The notes beneath the pieces were generated by a model. The model was not told the DNA's origin and ran no database searches. It saw nothing but the letters and a program-made list of their open reading frames with translations. This document shows, in pieces, positions 1-11,216 of a DNA stretch of 64,000 bases; position 1 is the stretch's first letter, and every line of letters begins with the position of its first letter. Origin of the DNA: Daphnia carinata (taxonomy: Eukaryota > Arthropoda > Branchiopoda > Diplostraca > Daphniidae); NCBI RefSeq assembly GCF_022539665.2, contig NC_081331.1, positions 9,455,534 to 9,519,533 on the forward strand, read 5' to 3'. The position numbers and the translations under genes were made by a program.

Positions 1-1405
1 TGCTAAGGCCTCAGGTGTTACGAAAAATGTCTCACAGGATGAACATGAGGAAAAGCACACAGGATAATATAAGTATTCGCGAGAAACAATTCTAGTTACA
101 CCTATTAAGCGATTAAACCGAAACAAATTGTGTGGACCACTTAAAAACACCTAAGCATGCGACATCGTACAGGCTAGGAACTTTGTAATTGCTTGTGTCT
201 GAGAGTAGCCTACTAGGTAGCAAATTGGGCTGGTAGATGGACGTTCGAGCTGATCGGAATGATGGTCACACAATCAAGTTGACTAAAACAAAGCTTACCG
301 TGACTAGTGGAGTGCTTAAGAAATGATCCGGATGGATCAGTGGTTTTTTGGGGAAATGCAACCTTGTTTCCAATCACTATTGCTTTTTTCAAAATAATTA
401 GTTGTTCAGATAATACCAAGAAGAAAGGCGTAATGCAAATCGGCTTTAGCGACGGAGGACATTTCGACAACAGATTCAGAAAGGAATAAAATAAGTCGTA
501 GCAATTCCAGGAAAGGGAAACAAACATTCGACAACAGGAGTCCCCATCACCTCCTCCACCTTCTTTGTCTCTTCCATCGTCTGGTATAGGTTATTACTAA
601 GTAAAATTCACATAATATACAAAACAAAACAATCTTTTCTATCAGTACTCCCAGTTCCGCTTTTTTAACAGATTGCCTGCTTCTTCCTTTACCTCCACGA
701 TTTTTTTTTCAGATTATTAGAAGAAATTGTGTACCGTCTACAGATTTTTAAAGTTTTGAAAAATTGAGGGAGGAGCCTGTGGTGTTGGGTGAATTTGGAC
801 ACCAGGGTGAGTGATGATATACAGGGGGGATAATCTATACAGTAACAATGAATTACCCGTGTATCATGGTGGCAATCGATAGAGTAACCACAGCTCCAAC
901 ATCCGCTTCTCACCTCTTTCTAGCCTATTTATCCTGATATTTACTCCAAAATATAATATAATTTAATTTTTTCGAATTTAAAGTATTATTTATTTATGTG
1001 CAAATTCTATGAAAATTTTAAACCGCTGATGTCGTAGTTGAAAAAAAAGCGCAGAATCGACATGATAATGGTAAAATCATGGTGGTAAAATCAGCATATT
1101 AAAACGGCTGCGGCAACGTTGTAAAAGGCGGCAAAAATAGTTCTTTTATTTGTTTTCGCTATCCTGCCCTGTAGAAGCACGAAGGAGGAAAGGAGGAGAC
1201 TCTGCTCCCATAAGGCCATTTCGAAAATTTTGTGCCGACAGTGCCTCGGCAGAGAACTAGTTCTTTTATCTGCCACCAGATGCGAAGAGTATCCAGTTAT
1301 TAAAAGTTTTGGCTTTTTGTTGCCATCGTTATGGTTTTCGTTTGTTACGCGTTTATCAGCGAAAAGTTTTATTGTTCCATCGTAGCTGACAAGGAAAATA
1401 TCTTG
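1..1405. other. Intergenic AT-rich DNA, no gene recognised
   Basis: Both strands were read; only short open frames without recognisable motifs are present. The stretch has homopolymer runs and no clear splice-site pairs. It could hold the 3' end of a gene lying outside the window or decayed transposon sequence next to the THAP remnant. Confidence 0.4.
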
Positions 1406-1665
1406 ATGCAGTGTCCTGGTTGCAGAACTGTATAAAAACCAACCAAAAAATATCGAATCCTATAAATCCTAGTATGTTTCGTATCTGCAAAGACTGTGGA
1501 CTAAGGAAGAAATTGATTGCTGCAATTGGCATAGAAAATTGGATGCCCAATTTAAATAGCAGAATATGCTCTCGTGACTGGCGATTGTCGCTTTAATCCC
1601 AGATATATTGAAAACGAAATCATATACGTTGGCCGGCATGCGAGGCTGTTTTACCAATTACCATA
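1406..1665 (+). pseudogene. Decayed THAP zinc-finger domain
   Basis: Three pieces in alternating frames line up with one THAP (C2CH) DNA-binding domain. Frame A at 1406 gives the opening MQCPGC (C-x2-C) and then hits a stop. Frame B from about 1470 gives FRICKDCGLRKKLIAAIG, then ENWMPNLNSRICSR, which matches the THAP core ending in the C-x2-H zinc ligand pair. Frame A resumes at 1574 with VTGDCRFNPRYIEN, then VGRHARLFYQLP, equivalent to the conserved F-x-TGDC and terminal LP region. The ligand His-Phe expected after C-S-x is missing at the second frame change, so a small deletion removed it. At least two frame changes and one stop make this non-functional. THAP domains occur in P-element-type transposases and in host regulators, so the source may be either. 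The assignment rests on recalled domain consensus, not a search. Confidence 0.72.
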
Positions 1666-1720
1666 AGCAATACCGCTGTAACAGATAAAGATCGTAACGA
1701 CGGCAACAAAAAAACCAGGT

Positions 1721-2196
1721 TTTAAACGGGACAGAGTCTTTTGGGCGAGTTACAAAAAGGACTCCAGGGTTTCCGACTTTTGGTTGCAGGTTTCCGACAC
1801 TTGGACATCTGGTACCCGACGAAAGGACATCTGTTCACCGACGTTTGGACTAGTGGTCCCCGACATTTGGGCGCAACAATATATTGTTGCTGAACCCAAC
1901 GAGCGCTACACTTTCCGACAAGAGGACTCCCGTGCCATCGACATTAGGACTTTTTTTTTTATTGATGATTAGTATTGTATACGTCAAACGGACTCCCGAT
2001 CTAGCGACAAATGGACTCTCCATACAGTTACACGTTGATTGTTTTATTTCTATTACCTTATATTTTATACATACTTTTGCCAAGTAGGTAGGATATTTAA
2101 TTAATGTTATTATTATAGAGATGTTTTTCTATGCTGTATCTGTTTATAAATTGTACTATTTGTATTACAGAAAAAAGTATTAATAAAACTATTAGT
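1721..2196 (+). repeat. Left terminal inverted repeat with ~21-bp subrepeats
   Basis: The reverse complement of 5128-5605 matches this arm closely, from CTTTTGGGCGAGTTACAAAA near 1738 through GCCAAGTAGGTAGGATATTT near 2080 to TGTATTACAGAAAAAAG near 2165-2185. Within 1760-1870 a unit beginning CCGAC, followed by TTGGAC or a close variant, recurs about every 21 bp. A short palindrome (CAACAATATATTGTTG) lies near 1876. Confidence 0.88.
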
Positions 2197-2234
2197 TTAG
2201 CCCCATTTGCAATTGTATTGTTTACTTTTTGGCC

Positions 2235-2441
2235 ATGGCGTTTGACCGAAACCAAGGTGTTATTTACGAATTAGTGCAAAATTACGTGAAATCGAAAGCA
2301 TGTCTCGCGCACCTGAAGTCCTATGTAGAACAAGACAGTGTTGTAATGAGAGCTGCAACTGGACACGATTGGGGAAAGTTAAAAGCTAATGCCACATATG
2401 GCATTATTGCATCTCCTGATAATCCACAGAGGATAAATGCT
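2235..2441 (+). pseudogene. Orphan first-exon-like fragment inside the TIR element
   Basis: An open frame begins MAFDRNQGVIYELVQNY and runs 69 codons to an in-phase consensus donor (GTAAGT at 2442). It looks like the first coding exon of a cellular gene, with even codon use and a conserved-looking stretch around HDWGKLKANATYG. No downstream exon in the element continues it, and the next 500 bp are stop-rich. I do not recognise the family. The best reading is a captured 5' gene piece transcribed towards the element interior. Less likely, it is an exon of the element's own gene. Confidence 0.5.
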
Positions 2442-2947
2442 GTAAGTTTCAGGTATTGTTTTTATTCATATTGAATTGTAATCGTAAGCCATGTCACAAA
2501 CCCAGAATAATCAATTGATCGTTCATTATTGTATATTTAACTATTGTAACAAAGAATTACATTGTTTAGGAAAACTAACTTCGTCTATTTGTTTTGTTGT
2601 TGTTAACTTTTTTTCCAAAAAACTGTATGCCGAAGTGCCATAGAGACCGAAGAGACTTTCATTCAGACGCAAATGTATTGATTTTTCGTAATATTTATAA
2701 TGAATGCAAGAAAAATCCAATCAAGGAGAAAAAAGAAAAGCGCGTCAAGGCAGAGTAGAGATTATTCTTCCCGTAGTTGATTTTAGGTGTGTTTTCAATA
2801 AAAATGAGATGATTTTCAATTGGAAACCCTGCTAACTTTTCATGCTAAGAGAGATTAAAATATTAAGTTATCGCTTAACTCAAGAACTTGGATTTCACGA
2901 TAGAAGTTTACTTACGCAATAAAGAGGTCCATATATTTTACAGTCAA

Positions 2948-4616
2948 TTACACAGGAGGCCAAAGGGTATTGATTTCTTCATGAAGTGATTCAGGTACCC
3001 AGGCTTTATAGGCCCCCAGGAGATAGAATTTATCTTTTTGCCAAGCGGCAAGAAGCGAATCTAAGCTATCGAGATTACCAATTGTCAGTTGTTGAAGTAA
3101 CACTTGTGTCTTGGGCTGGAGTTTCACCCATGTCTTGACCATTGTTGATGGAGTTGACAGCAGAGCTGCCGTGTATCTACATAACAAAATTACTTATTTA
3201 GTACGGCTGGAAAATATGAACAAAACTAGAGCCAATACGTACTTTGCTAGAGGACGACAAACCTCTCCATTAAGGAAAAACTGGGCTAAAAACTTGAACC
3301 GGTCGATACCAGCTGGATATTCAAGCTCCATTACAGGCAGAGGCCAACCACTTCTCCCAAATGTAACATTCATGTGACACATTACACGGCCCTGGTCTGA
3401 ATCATAACCAGGGGCAGAAAGCTCCAAGGGGGCAGAGAAGGTGCACTGTGTAGGACTGAATATAGGCAGCCATTCGGGTTTGATGGCCCTAATACCACGC
3501 AAATAGATTTTGTTGGCATGTTCATAAATGTCCTGATAAATGATCCATTCAGGGTGCGAATAGCGCAAGATACTCGATGAGTTCAAGAAGACAGGATCTT
3601 CCATTTCTGGGCAGCGATAAGCGTATTTGTACTTTCTACAGTCTTCGGTTTCCTTGATTTCATTTGGAGGTATTCGCTTAGCCACGTGATCGGGAAGTCC
3701 AGCCATCAGAATCTGACGCAAAAGTTTGGCTTGCAATTCAGTAGGGGGGCGCCATGCGAGGGTCAACCACAATCGATGCAGTGCCCGATGGTAAATTCAA
3801 GTTCGTTTCGTTTGTCAGCTAGACCCGCAGTTTTCGGACTTCACGAAGAGCTTTGCTACGTATCCCGTTCGTGGAACAAAACGCTTCAATATCACCCGAG
3901 TACTCGGCGGCGCCAACAGCACGCAGGAGTACCATGGGGTCTCCTAAAAGTAGGGACTGTCCCGTTCCAGCCCAGGATAGACGTTGACCAAGCCACCTTC
4001 TGTGAGTATCGCCTGCTACAGAATCGGCTGGCTGATCCAGCACAAGTTCTTGTACTAATAGGGCAGCCACCAGAGTAATGCTCAGCTGACGTAGGTCATT
4101 TTGTTGGCTTAATAATAACATCTTTGCAAAGCGCGGTGCTAATGGATAAGCTGCCATGGCTCTGCCAAGTGGAGTGATTTTTGACATCCATTCTTGGCTT
4201 TCTGTAAATGCTAAAATGAATTTTCAATATTTTAAAATGTAATTGAAAAACAGTACGAATCTTATGTTTGAGTCCTACGCTGCGTGGCGGCGGTTCCAGT
4301 GCATTTAGCAACAACAACCGTCGCTCAGCTGCGAATAGTTGCTGAATATCAGGTGGTGTGGGGAAAGGAAAGTGAATAACTTTTTCAATGTCCATTGATT
4401 TCATTTGCAGAACTAAGTCGTCGATGGGTCTGGAATAAAACTTTGTTATACTTCCCTTGACAGTAGCCAAATCTATAATAATAATACCTTCGCGCGATAT
4501 CTGGCAAGGAAAATTTTTCAAACTCGTCATTAAAGACGTCAAAAGAATAGAGTCGGTAACAATGTCCCGGGCCGGTACGACCAGCTCGACCAGCACGTTG
4601 ATTAATATCCCCTTCG
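2948..4616 (-). pseudogene. C-terminal half of a DHX37-like DEAH RNA helicase, broken and captured
   Basis: Minus-strand exons, still separated by introns, encode the second half of DHX37 (Dhr1/kurz), the nucleolar DEAH helicase of small-subunit ribosome biogenesis. Helicase motif [21 protein letters not shown] lies near 4600-4540. [20 protein letters not shown] follows from 4429. The winged-helix/ratchet region with ITPLGRAMAAYPLAPRFAK runs from about 4185, then the OB-fold part (about 3750-3245), and the family's C-terminus with YLLGAYKAWVP ends in a stop at 2948. Motifs I and II (Walker A, DEAH) are absent. Two lesions are visible. A TAG at 3821-3819 interrupts KLRV-LTN, where a glutamine codon is expected. 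A single-base gain in the C run near 3755 shifts frame between DPRMAPP and TELQAKLL. Retained introns show capture as DNA rather than through mRNA. Confidence 0.92.
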
Positions 4617-5127
4617 CTAAAAAAAAAAAGGAATTACAAACTCTTAGACAATTAATACTACCAGACGGTTTTTAAGTATGTACTGTATAACATGCTATTA
4701 ATAGAAATATTATATATTCATTAATTTCATAACATTATTTGAAAGATTGCTGTTAGCATTACCTTTCCCTGGATATGCACATTGGGACCTCGAGACAAGT
4801 GGGGCTGTTGGCTTTGAGTCAACAATGGAATCATGAGTTTGTGCTGCGAGTGACAAAAGGTTATGTACATTAATTATTTAATATGCTTAACAGGAATTCT
4901 TCCTTGGTCTTACCTTATCCTCCATTTCCACATTTCTTAATAACAGAGACTAAGTGTTGATGTATACTCTACAATGTCTTGGATGACGTATGGCAGCAAC
5001 ATTATAAGGAATGGTTTCGATTGCTACATCATACCTTAGTGCCTTGAATAACTAAAAGATTAGTAAATTTAAGTAAATAAAAACTTGATAGATTTACCTC
5101 TGGCATCAGCACATAAACTCTTATAAT

Positions 5128-5605
5128 TTTATTCATCCTTTTTTCTGTAATACAAATAGTAAAATTAATAAACCGATACATCATAGGAAAACACATCTAT
5201 AGTAACGAAATTAATTAAATATCCTACCTACTTGGCAAAAGTATGTATAAAATATAAGGTAATAGAAATAAAACAATTAACGTGTACCTGTATTGAGAAT
5301 CCTTTTGTCGCTAGATCGGGAGTCCGTTTGACGTATACAACACTTATCATCAATAAAAAAAAAGTCCTAATGTCGATGGCACGGGAGTCATCTTGTCGGA
5401 AAGTGTAGCGCTCGTTGGTTTCAGCAACAATTTACTGTTGCGCCCAAACGTCGGGGACCAGTAGTCCAAACGTCGGTGGACAGATGTCCTAACGTCGGGT
5501 TCCAGAGTCCAAGTGTCGGAAACCTGCAACCAAAAGTCGGAAACCCTGGAGTCCTTTTTGTAACTCGCCCAAAAGAGTACATGCCTTTTAAACACACCTA
5601 GTTAT
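5128..5605 (-). repeat. Right terminal inverted repeat
   Basis: This is the inverted partner of 1721-2196. Similarity runs from ACTCGCCCAAAAGAG at about 5565-5578 inward to CTGTAATACAAATAG near 5145. The arms differ by scattered substitutions and small indels, so the copy is not freshly inserted. The same CCGAC-type subrepeats occur on the complementary strand. Confidence 0.88.
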
Positions 5606-5739
5606 TTTTTACATCTAGTGGCGTAAAAAAGAACTTGTCTGCCTGAGGCTAAATCGACATCGGCACACAATTTTCCCAAAGCAGATCCTCCTCTATTCCT
5701 CCTTCTTGATGATAGCGGGAAACAACGAAACAGTGTAAC

Positions 5740-8700
5740 ATGGAAGCCGAAGATATTGAACCGGATGGAATGATTTTTCCATCAAAATCAAAGAAACAGA
5801 GAAACCTTGTTTTATTGGATTCGGACGATGAATTATCAGAAGAGCAAACAAATAAACTGTGTGATCAAAACTCCGTCAGAAGTACATCATCTTCACATGA
5901 ACAAGAATTTGACAACGTTAATTCATCAGGTAATAGTTATGGAATCAGGAATTTTGGATTTAGCCCCTTTTCATTTCTGACTCATTTAAGACAAACATTA
6001 TTGGCAAAATATTTTTATGAAGCTGTAAAAAAATTTTTAAAGTGCTAGCTACTAGACAATTGTGTACTGATTGATCATATTTTTGAATCTTCCAGGTGAA
6101 AAAAATTCAAAAAAAAAAATTAAGACGTTCAAGGATTAAGCCATTGTGGCTTTCAGAAGAAAGTGACAGTAGTAGTAATGACAACAGTTCATCTTGTTTG
6201 TCAAAGAAAGATAACACTCAGAATAGAGTTTCAAAGAAAAAGTTAACTAGTGACTCGGATGGCGATAGCACAAGTCAGTACAAGTTTTATGTTAATCCTA
6301 CCAACCAATATCTTCACATTTTAAAAATTAAAAAAATTCCTATAATAGCTTAAATGAATTGTATGTCTTTTAGGATTGTGCAAACTAAAAAACTAAGTTG
6401 TGTTTGTTTTGGTATATATTGATGACAAAAATTTCTTAATTGCTTAGATTACCACGAAAATTTGAAGAAAAAAAGTTCTCAACTAAGCTCAGAATGGTGT
6501 TCCGGAAACGAAAGTGATGCTAGTTGTGAAGGTAAACTGAGTGTTCATGTTTGTTATTACATTGATCAAATTGTTTCAGTTACCATATTATTTTTGAAGA
6601 AAACTGCAGTGTGATTAAATGCTCATAAATTCATTTTGATTCAGGAGAGGATTCGGGAAAGAATCTAAACAACATTTCCAAATCATTTATTAACAAGAAT
6701 GTGGTATGCTTTTCCATTTTCTAAATATAAATTTAACTAGTAATTATTAAGTGATTGTTTGAATGCCTCAGACATTCTGTTCAAGTGCATTTATGATTGC
6801 AAGTTACTTAGTCAGTAATGTCTAATACCTTAAATAGTTTGAGGTTGATTTTGTAAGCATTTACAAATAATAGTAGAACAATTTTATTATGCTACTTGGA
6901 GCTAGGATCGTATTTAGTGTACCACTCGACAAATAAGTAGTTTTGTGATTTATTTTCATTTAGAAAAAGAAACCCAATGAGGAAATGCAGGAAATACAAA
7001 GGGAGTCTCAGCGGATGGTACGGGAATCGTCTGTTTGTCTGCCCTACCACAAAGTAAATTTTCCACTACCCTTCGTCATTGTTTTCTGGTGAAAGTCTCA
7101 AGTATTTTTGTCTTATTTTGCAGCCAAAACAAAGAAGTCTTATCGAATTCCTCAATCGCAAAAGACTAAGCGTGGTTGGCACGGTTACACCGAGGCCTAA
7201 GGATGTGGATTCTGTTGTGTAAGCCCAGATTTACTATAGTTTATATAATGAACGAGATACTATTTTATTTCGACTTCTCAGACAAGTACTAGAAGATCGT
7301 GTTAAAGAAATTGAAGAGTTTTTCAAATCTGAATCAGAGGAATCTCAGTCCGATAATGAAATTGGGGACAAATTTGCGAGCCTTCCTCGTCAAAGAGATC
7401 AAATGCATCAACACGAACAACATGAATGTACACCAGCCGATCCTATTCAGGCTCCCGCTTGCTCCAGCGAGATTTCCGACTCTACAGATCAAATTCCTTT
7501 TGAAACTGAAAAAGTCAAAATTGCAGCTGTGCAAGGTACTGCAGATTCCGAAGCAGTCTTGCCAGAGGAGGAAACAGAAACAGTTAGAAACACCATCCTT
7601 CAACAGGATAACTCTTGTTTAAAAAATTCCATAGAAAAAACTCTTGTCCCATTAAAAGACGATGGTCTCAAGAGCTTACATGGATGTATGTTGGATGTAC
7701 GTGCTGATCCCTGTCACGACGATCCCATGTCTTACAAAGAGAAGGTGGAAAACGTTAAGCGGCTGTCAATAGCCAAAATAAGCAAACCTACGTTGCTTGG
7801 TCGACCCGGTCAAGTACTCGATTTCGATCTCGATACAACCTGTACGCCAGATCTAAAAGCCAATGTGAATGATCTGATAAAGCGGTTTGTCCAGCAAGTC
7901 ACAAGTACTAAGAAATCACCGCAGAAGAAAGACCGCCAGATCAGGTATGGTCGAGCGTTAATACTTTTGTAAACTCTTCTATATGTTCTGTATTCCCTTA
8001 GCATCGTTCACAAAGTTATGAATGCGGATGGCCAAATTGAATTAAAAAGGGATGTACTAAACGTTCCTGTCGATAGTAATTCGTCGGAGCGCGCATCTGT
8101 AGTTCGTCGTCAATTTCTGAAAGACTCTTTGCGTCAATCTATATCAGCAAAACGGGCTGTTGATCGTATAAAAAAAATAGAAAATCAACAAGTTCAGGAT
8201 GAAGATTTCCCGTTAGGTATCCGTAATTACCAATTTCAAACAATTCCTCTTTCTATCTTCTTCTTTTAACCGTATTTTTAATCGACCAATTATTCCTTTA
8301 CAGATGATAAGCTTGACAGTGAACCAGAAGAAGAAATATTATCAGATCATTCAGATACGGAATCAGAAGAAGAAGACGGATATAACTTTGAGCGCACTAA
8401 AAAAAGAAAGAAAAAGAAAAGTACATTTGTTGAGGAGGAGGCTGAAGACAGTGACCAAGACGAAGAAGATTCCATTGGCTACGAGGAAAACGACGAAACC
8501 AAAGATACATCAACAGTACCAACGTCTAACCAGTCTAACGATCAAAATAATGGCTTTGAACGTCCGCTCAACTTCGAAGTGGAGGCAAAAAAGCTCGACT
8601 CGTGTTTAGAGCAGAGTACAGCTATCCTAAGATCGGATATGAATCCTGGCTTGAAAGTAAATATCTTAATTTACACCATGATTTCATTTTGCAACACAGT

Positions 8701-10352
8701 TTCGATTTTTCAGGGAATCGGGTGTTCTAGTTCATTTGAGGATCTTACTCCAAACCTGGACATGAGTGATAGTTCTGAAGAAGAAGATATTATTCCGAAG
8801 TTAAAGTGTTCACAAAACAATGAAACTTCAAACGTCGAAGAACTATTGGCCCTCTGCTCGGGAAAATTCCCTGGTAAGTGTTGTCAGAGATTTATTTTTT
8901 CCTTGTATGGTTAGCTAACGTATTTTACCATGTAGATTCATTTTCTGGAAGAGACACGCAAATAAGCAGTTTGACCGAAAATGCTGATGACGATTCTGAT
9001 GAAGAAGTCAAGCCTTTCGCAAGAATAATTCCAATTGCAGACGATGATGATGAAGATGGCTCTATTAGCGCTCACCCAAAGTTCGTTTCTGAAAATGACG
9101 CCGATGAACCTGGAACTGTGCCTTCTTTTTTGGAGGATGATGAAAAATCGATGTCAAAGGTGAAGAAAAGGGCCCGCGTTTGTCTGTCAGATGACGAAGA
9201 TGAAAATATCGATGAAGACCATTCGCTTGTCGAAGAAGAGGAAATGCATGAAGAGGAACGAGAATTTAGAGGTTTGACTGAGTTCTTTGAAGACGAGGCC
9301 GAACTGTCCGGTTCCGAAATTGGGAGTGGTGACGAACGAGAAGACGAAATGGATGACTGGGAGGAGGAGGAAGGCGATAAGGAGGATATTGATGAAAACG
9401 AAGTTCGTGAGCAAGTTGGAAGAGCTCATATGAAGACAATGCTTGATCAAGATCAACGTGATGTACGACTTTTTCAAGAGCTTTTTCTCGAAGACGGTGA
9501 TTTGCATTCTGATGGCGGTGGAAGGCAAAGACAATTTCGGTGGAAACAGGCCGATGGTGAAGACACCGAGGGAGACAATGCCCGTCCAAAAAGTCAAGAA
9601 GATGAAGAAGATGAAGCCGCCGACGAACAGGATGATCTCACGTGGAGAAAAATTCGCAGTGATAGAGAAAAATGGCTCCAGCAACAAAAGTCGCAACAGG
9701 TAGGTCGGTTTTCCAACGTCGTAAAAGGTCTTCAGTTTACTGATTAACCATTTTTGCTGCCAAATATTTGGTATACAGGAAACGAATAAAGAAGTGCCAT
9801 TGCTTATGAGCCGGAAGGCTAAAATGGTAAAAATCAACACTGCTTCCAAAACCATTAATCAAGTTGCAGAAGGCGAACCCTCCACAGCGACTGCCAACGC
9901 CAAGCAATCAACATATTCTAAGTCGAACATTGTGTCCACTGTAGGTTACTTTTAAGAAGTGCCTAGTACACTGTAGGGGGAGATCAGTCTTTACATAGTT
10001 TCGTACTTTAAATTTGCTAGGTGAGACGCGGGTCTTTTTTACGCAGAAGTGAAAAGGATTTATCAGAACTGGCATCGTTAACAAAATCCGTGTTGCCGGT
10101 TCAGGCACCAAGAGTGGGTTCCAATTTTGTATTTGCATCGATTACTCCGGAGAGGCCAGTCGCCGAGCCAAAAAGGAAACTCAAACAAGATGTAATACCG
10201 AAGTTAATTTGTGGTATGCTTTTGCTTTCGATTGTAATACTTCTTTTTCTTTCTTACAGGATTCTAAATGCGATTCGTCCAAGCAAAATCCAGTACCAGC
10301 TAAGAAAGCTAAAATGTCTCTGAGTGCAAAGAGTATTTTCTCCTACTTTTAA
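5740..10352 (+). CDS. CLSPN: Claspin, replication-checkpoint adaptor (about 14 exons)
   Basis: Claspin is the fork-associated mediator that lets ATR activate Chk1. Proposed coding exons: 5740-5929, 6096-6292, 6448-6531, 6645-6703, 6964-7053, 7124-7218, 7282-7944, 8002-8216, 8304-8656, 8714-8873, 8936-9699, 9779-9940, 10021-10191 and 10260-10352. From exon 2 onward the splice phases agree. Family identity comes from the acidic C-terminal half, with EAELSGSEIGSG, then HMKTMLDQDQRDVRLFQE and DGDLHSDGGGRQRQFRWK, the hallmark claspin block. The rest is rich in Ser, Asp and Glu, as in claspins. The protein ends in KSIFSYF, a degenerate PCNA-binding-like tail. I did not see clear vertebrate-type Chk1-binding repeats. 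The joint of exons 1 and 2 is uncertain: the consensus sites leave the frame one base off across an 11-A run at 6109-6119. Confidence 0.9.
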
Positions 10353-11216
10353 ACGCTATTTTTTATGTATATGTTTGATTCAATTTTCAACCCAAGTGCG
10401 TGTACACGAATTTCGAGAATTTTATCTCAATTTTCACTCTATGAATACAATCTAGATTTCATATCATTTAAATTCCGAAAGGACAATTCGGACTCAATGG
10501 GTACTCAGATAACAACCTGAACTACGTGGAACGGGGCAACCAAAATATCTATAGTTTTTGAACAAAATGGAGCTTTAACTTTTTTTTTCCGTTGGAAAAA
10601 ACCTGAGAAAAAAATTTAATTAAATAAAAAAATCATTAGTTAAATTTAAGTGAAATTATTAGAAATTACTCTAACTAGCGAATAAGGTTCAATATTTTAA
10701 ACCAGGTGGTCAATTTACCGATCAAAGAGGCTAGCCGAGATATATATTGGTAAATTAAATATAACTAGTGTTCTATTATTGTTGATCGAGAGAACATGAA
10801 TTTCGTTAAGTACACTTGAACTTAAATATACAGCCCTAAAACTCACAGCACGTTGTACGGAATGCTTGTAAAATATGTTACAGAAAATCCTTGTATTGTT
10901 AATTTTATTTACTTGTGTTTTTTTTTTCTTTTGCCTATAGAGCCTGTCATAAAAACAACGTTGGTACACTTCAGAAATAAGGTATAACAATTTCCTACCC
11001 ATCATCTAAATAAAGAGAGTATCAAAGACGTCGCTTTAGTATGATTCTTGGTTTATTAGTAATCATATCAACGAGGTCGAGACAAGTGTACACATGTCTG
11101 CTTGACTCATTGCAGTGTGATCGACAGTGGAGTCGGCAAGCAGCCGCTTCCAGGTTATTCCGACAATAGCAAACGTGGTTAGGGCAAAACGCAGGAAAAT
11201 CACAACCAAACTCACG
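10353..11216. other. Intergenic, claspin 3' region and upstream of next gene
   Basis: This is AT-rich DNA after the claspin stop. An AATAAA lies near 10623 in a run of A-rich sequence, possibly a distal polyadenylation signal. No coding signal was found on either strand. Confidence 0.4.

Larger units (their letters stand above)
1721..5605. mobile_element. Terminal-inverted-repeat element carrying captured gene fragments (Pack-TIR type)
   Basis: Two long inverted copies of the same sequence (about 1721-2196 and 5128-5605) bracket about 2.9 kb of unrelated DNA. The interior has no recognisable transposase. It holds a minus-strand, intron-bearing fragment of a DHX37-like helicase gene (2948-4616) and a plus-strand first-exon-like fragment (2235-2441). 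This is the arrangement expected of a non-autonomous DNA transposon that has picked up genomic gene pieces, as described for Pack-MULEs and other Pack-TYPE elements. The outer boundaries are approximate because similarity fades near the TTTAAA-containing outer ends, and no target-site duplication could be fixed with confidence. A large inverted duplication unrelated to transposition is the main alternative. Confidence 0.78.

Noticed and set aside
2948-4616. Functional DHX37 or a second DHX8-like gene
   Set aside because: It lacks motifs I-II, carries a stop and a frameshift, and its C-terminus matches DHX37 rather than DHX8.
9187-9855. 222-codon minus-strand frame
   Set aside because: It is the complement of the acidic claspin exon; GAA/GAT-rich DNA gives hydrophobic antisense frames by chance.
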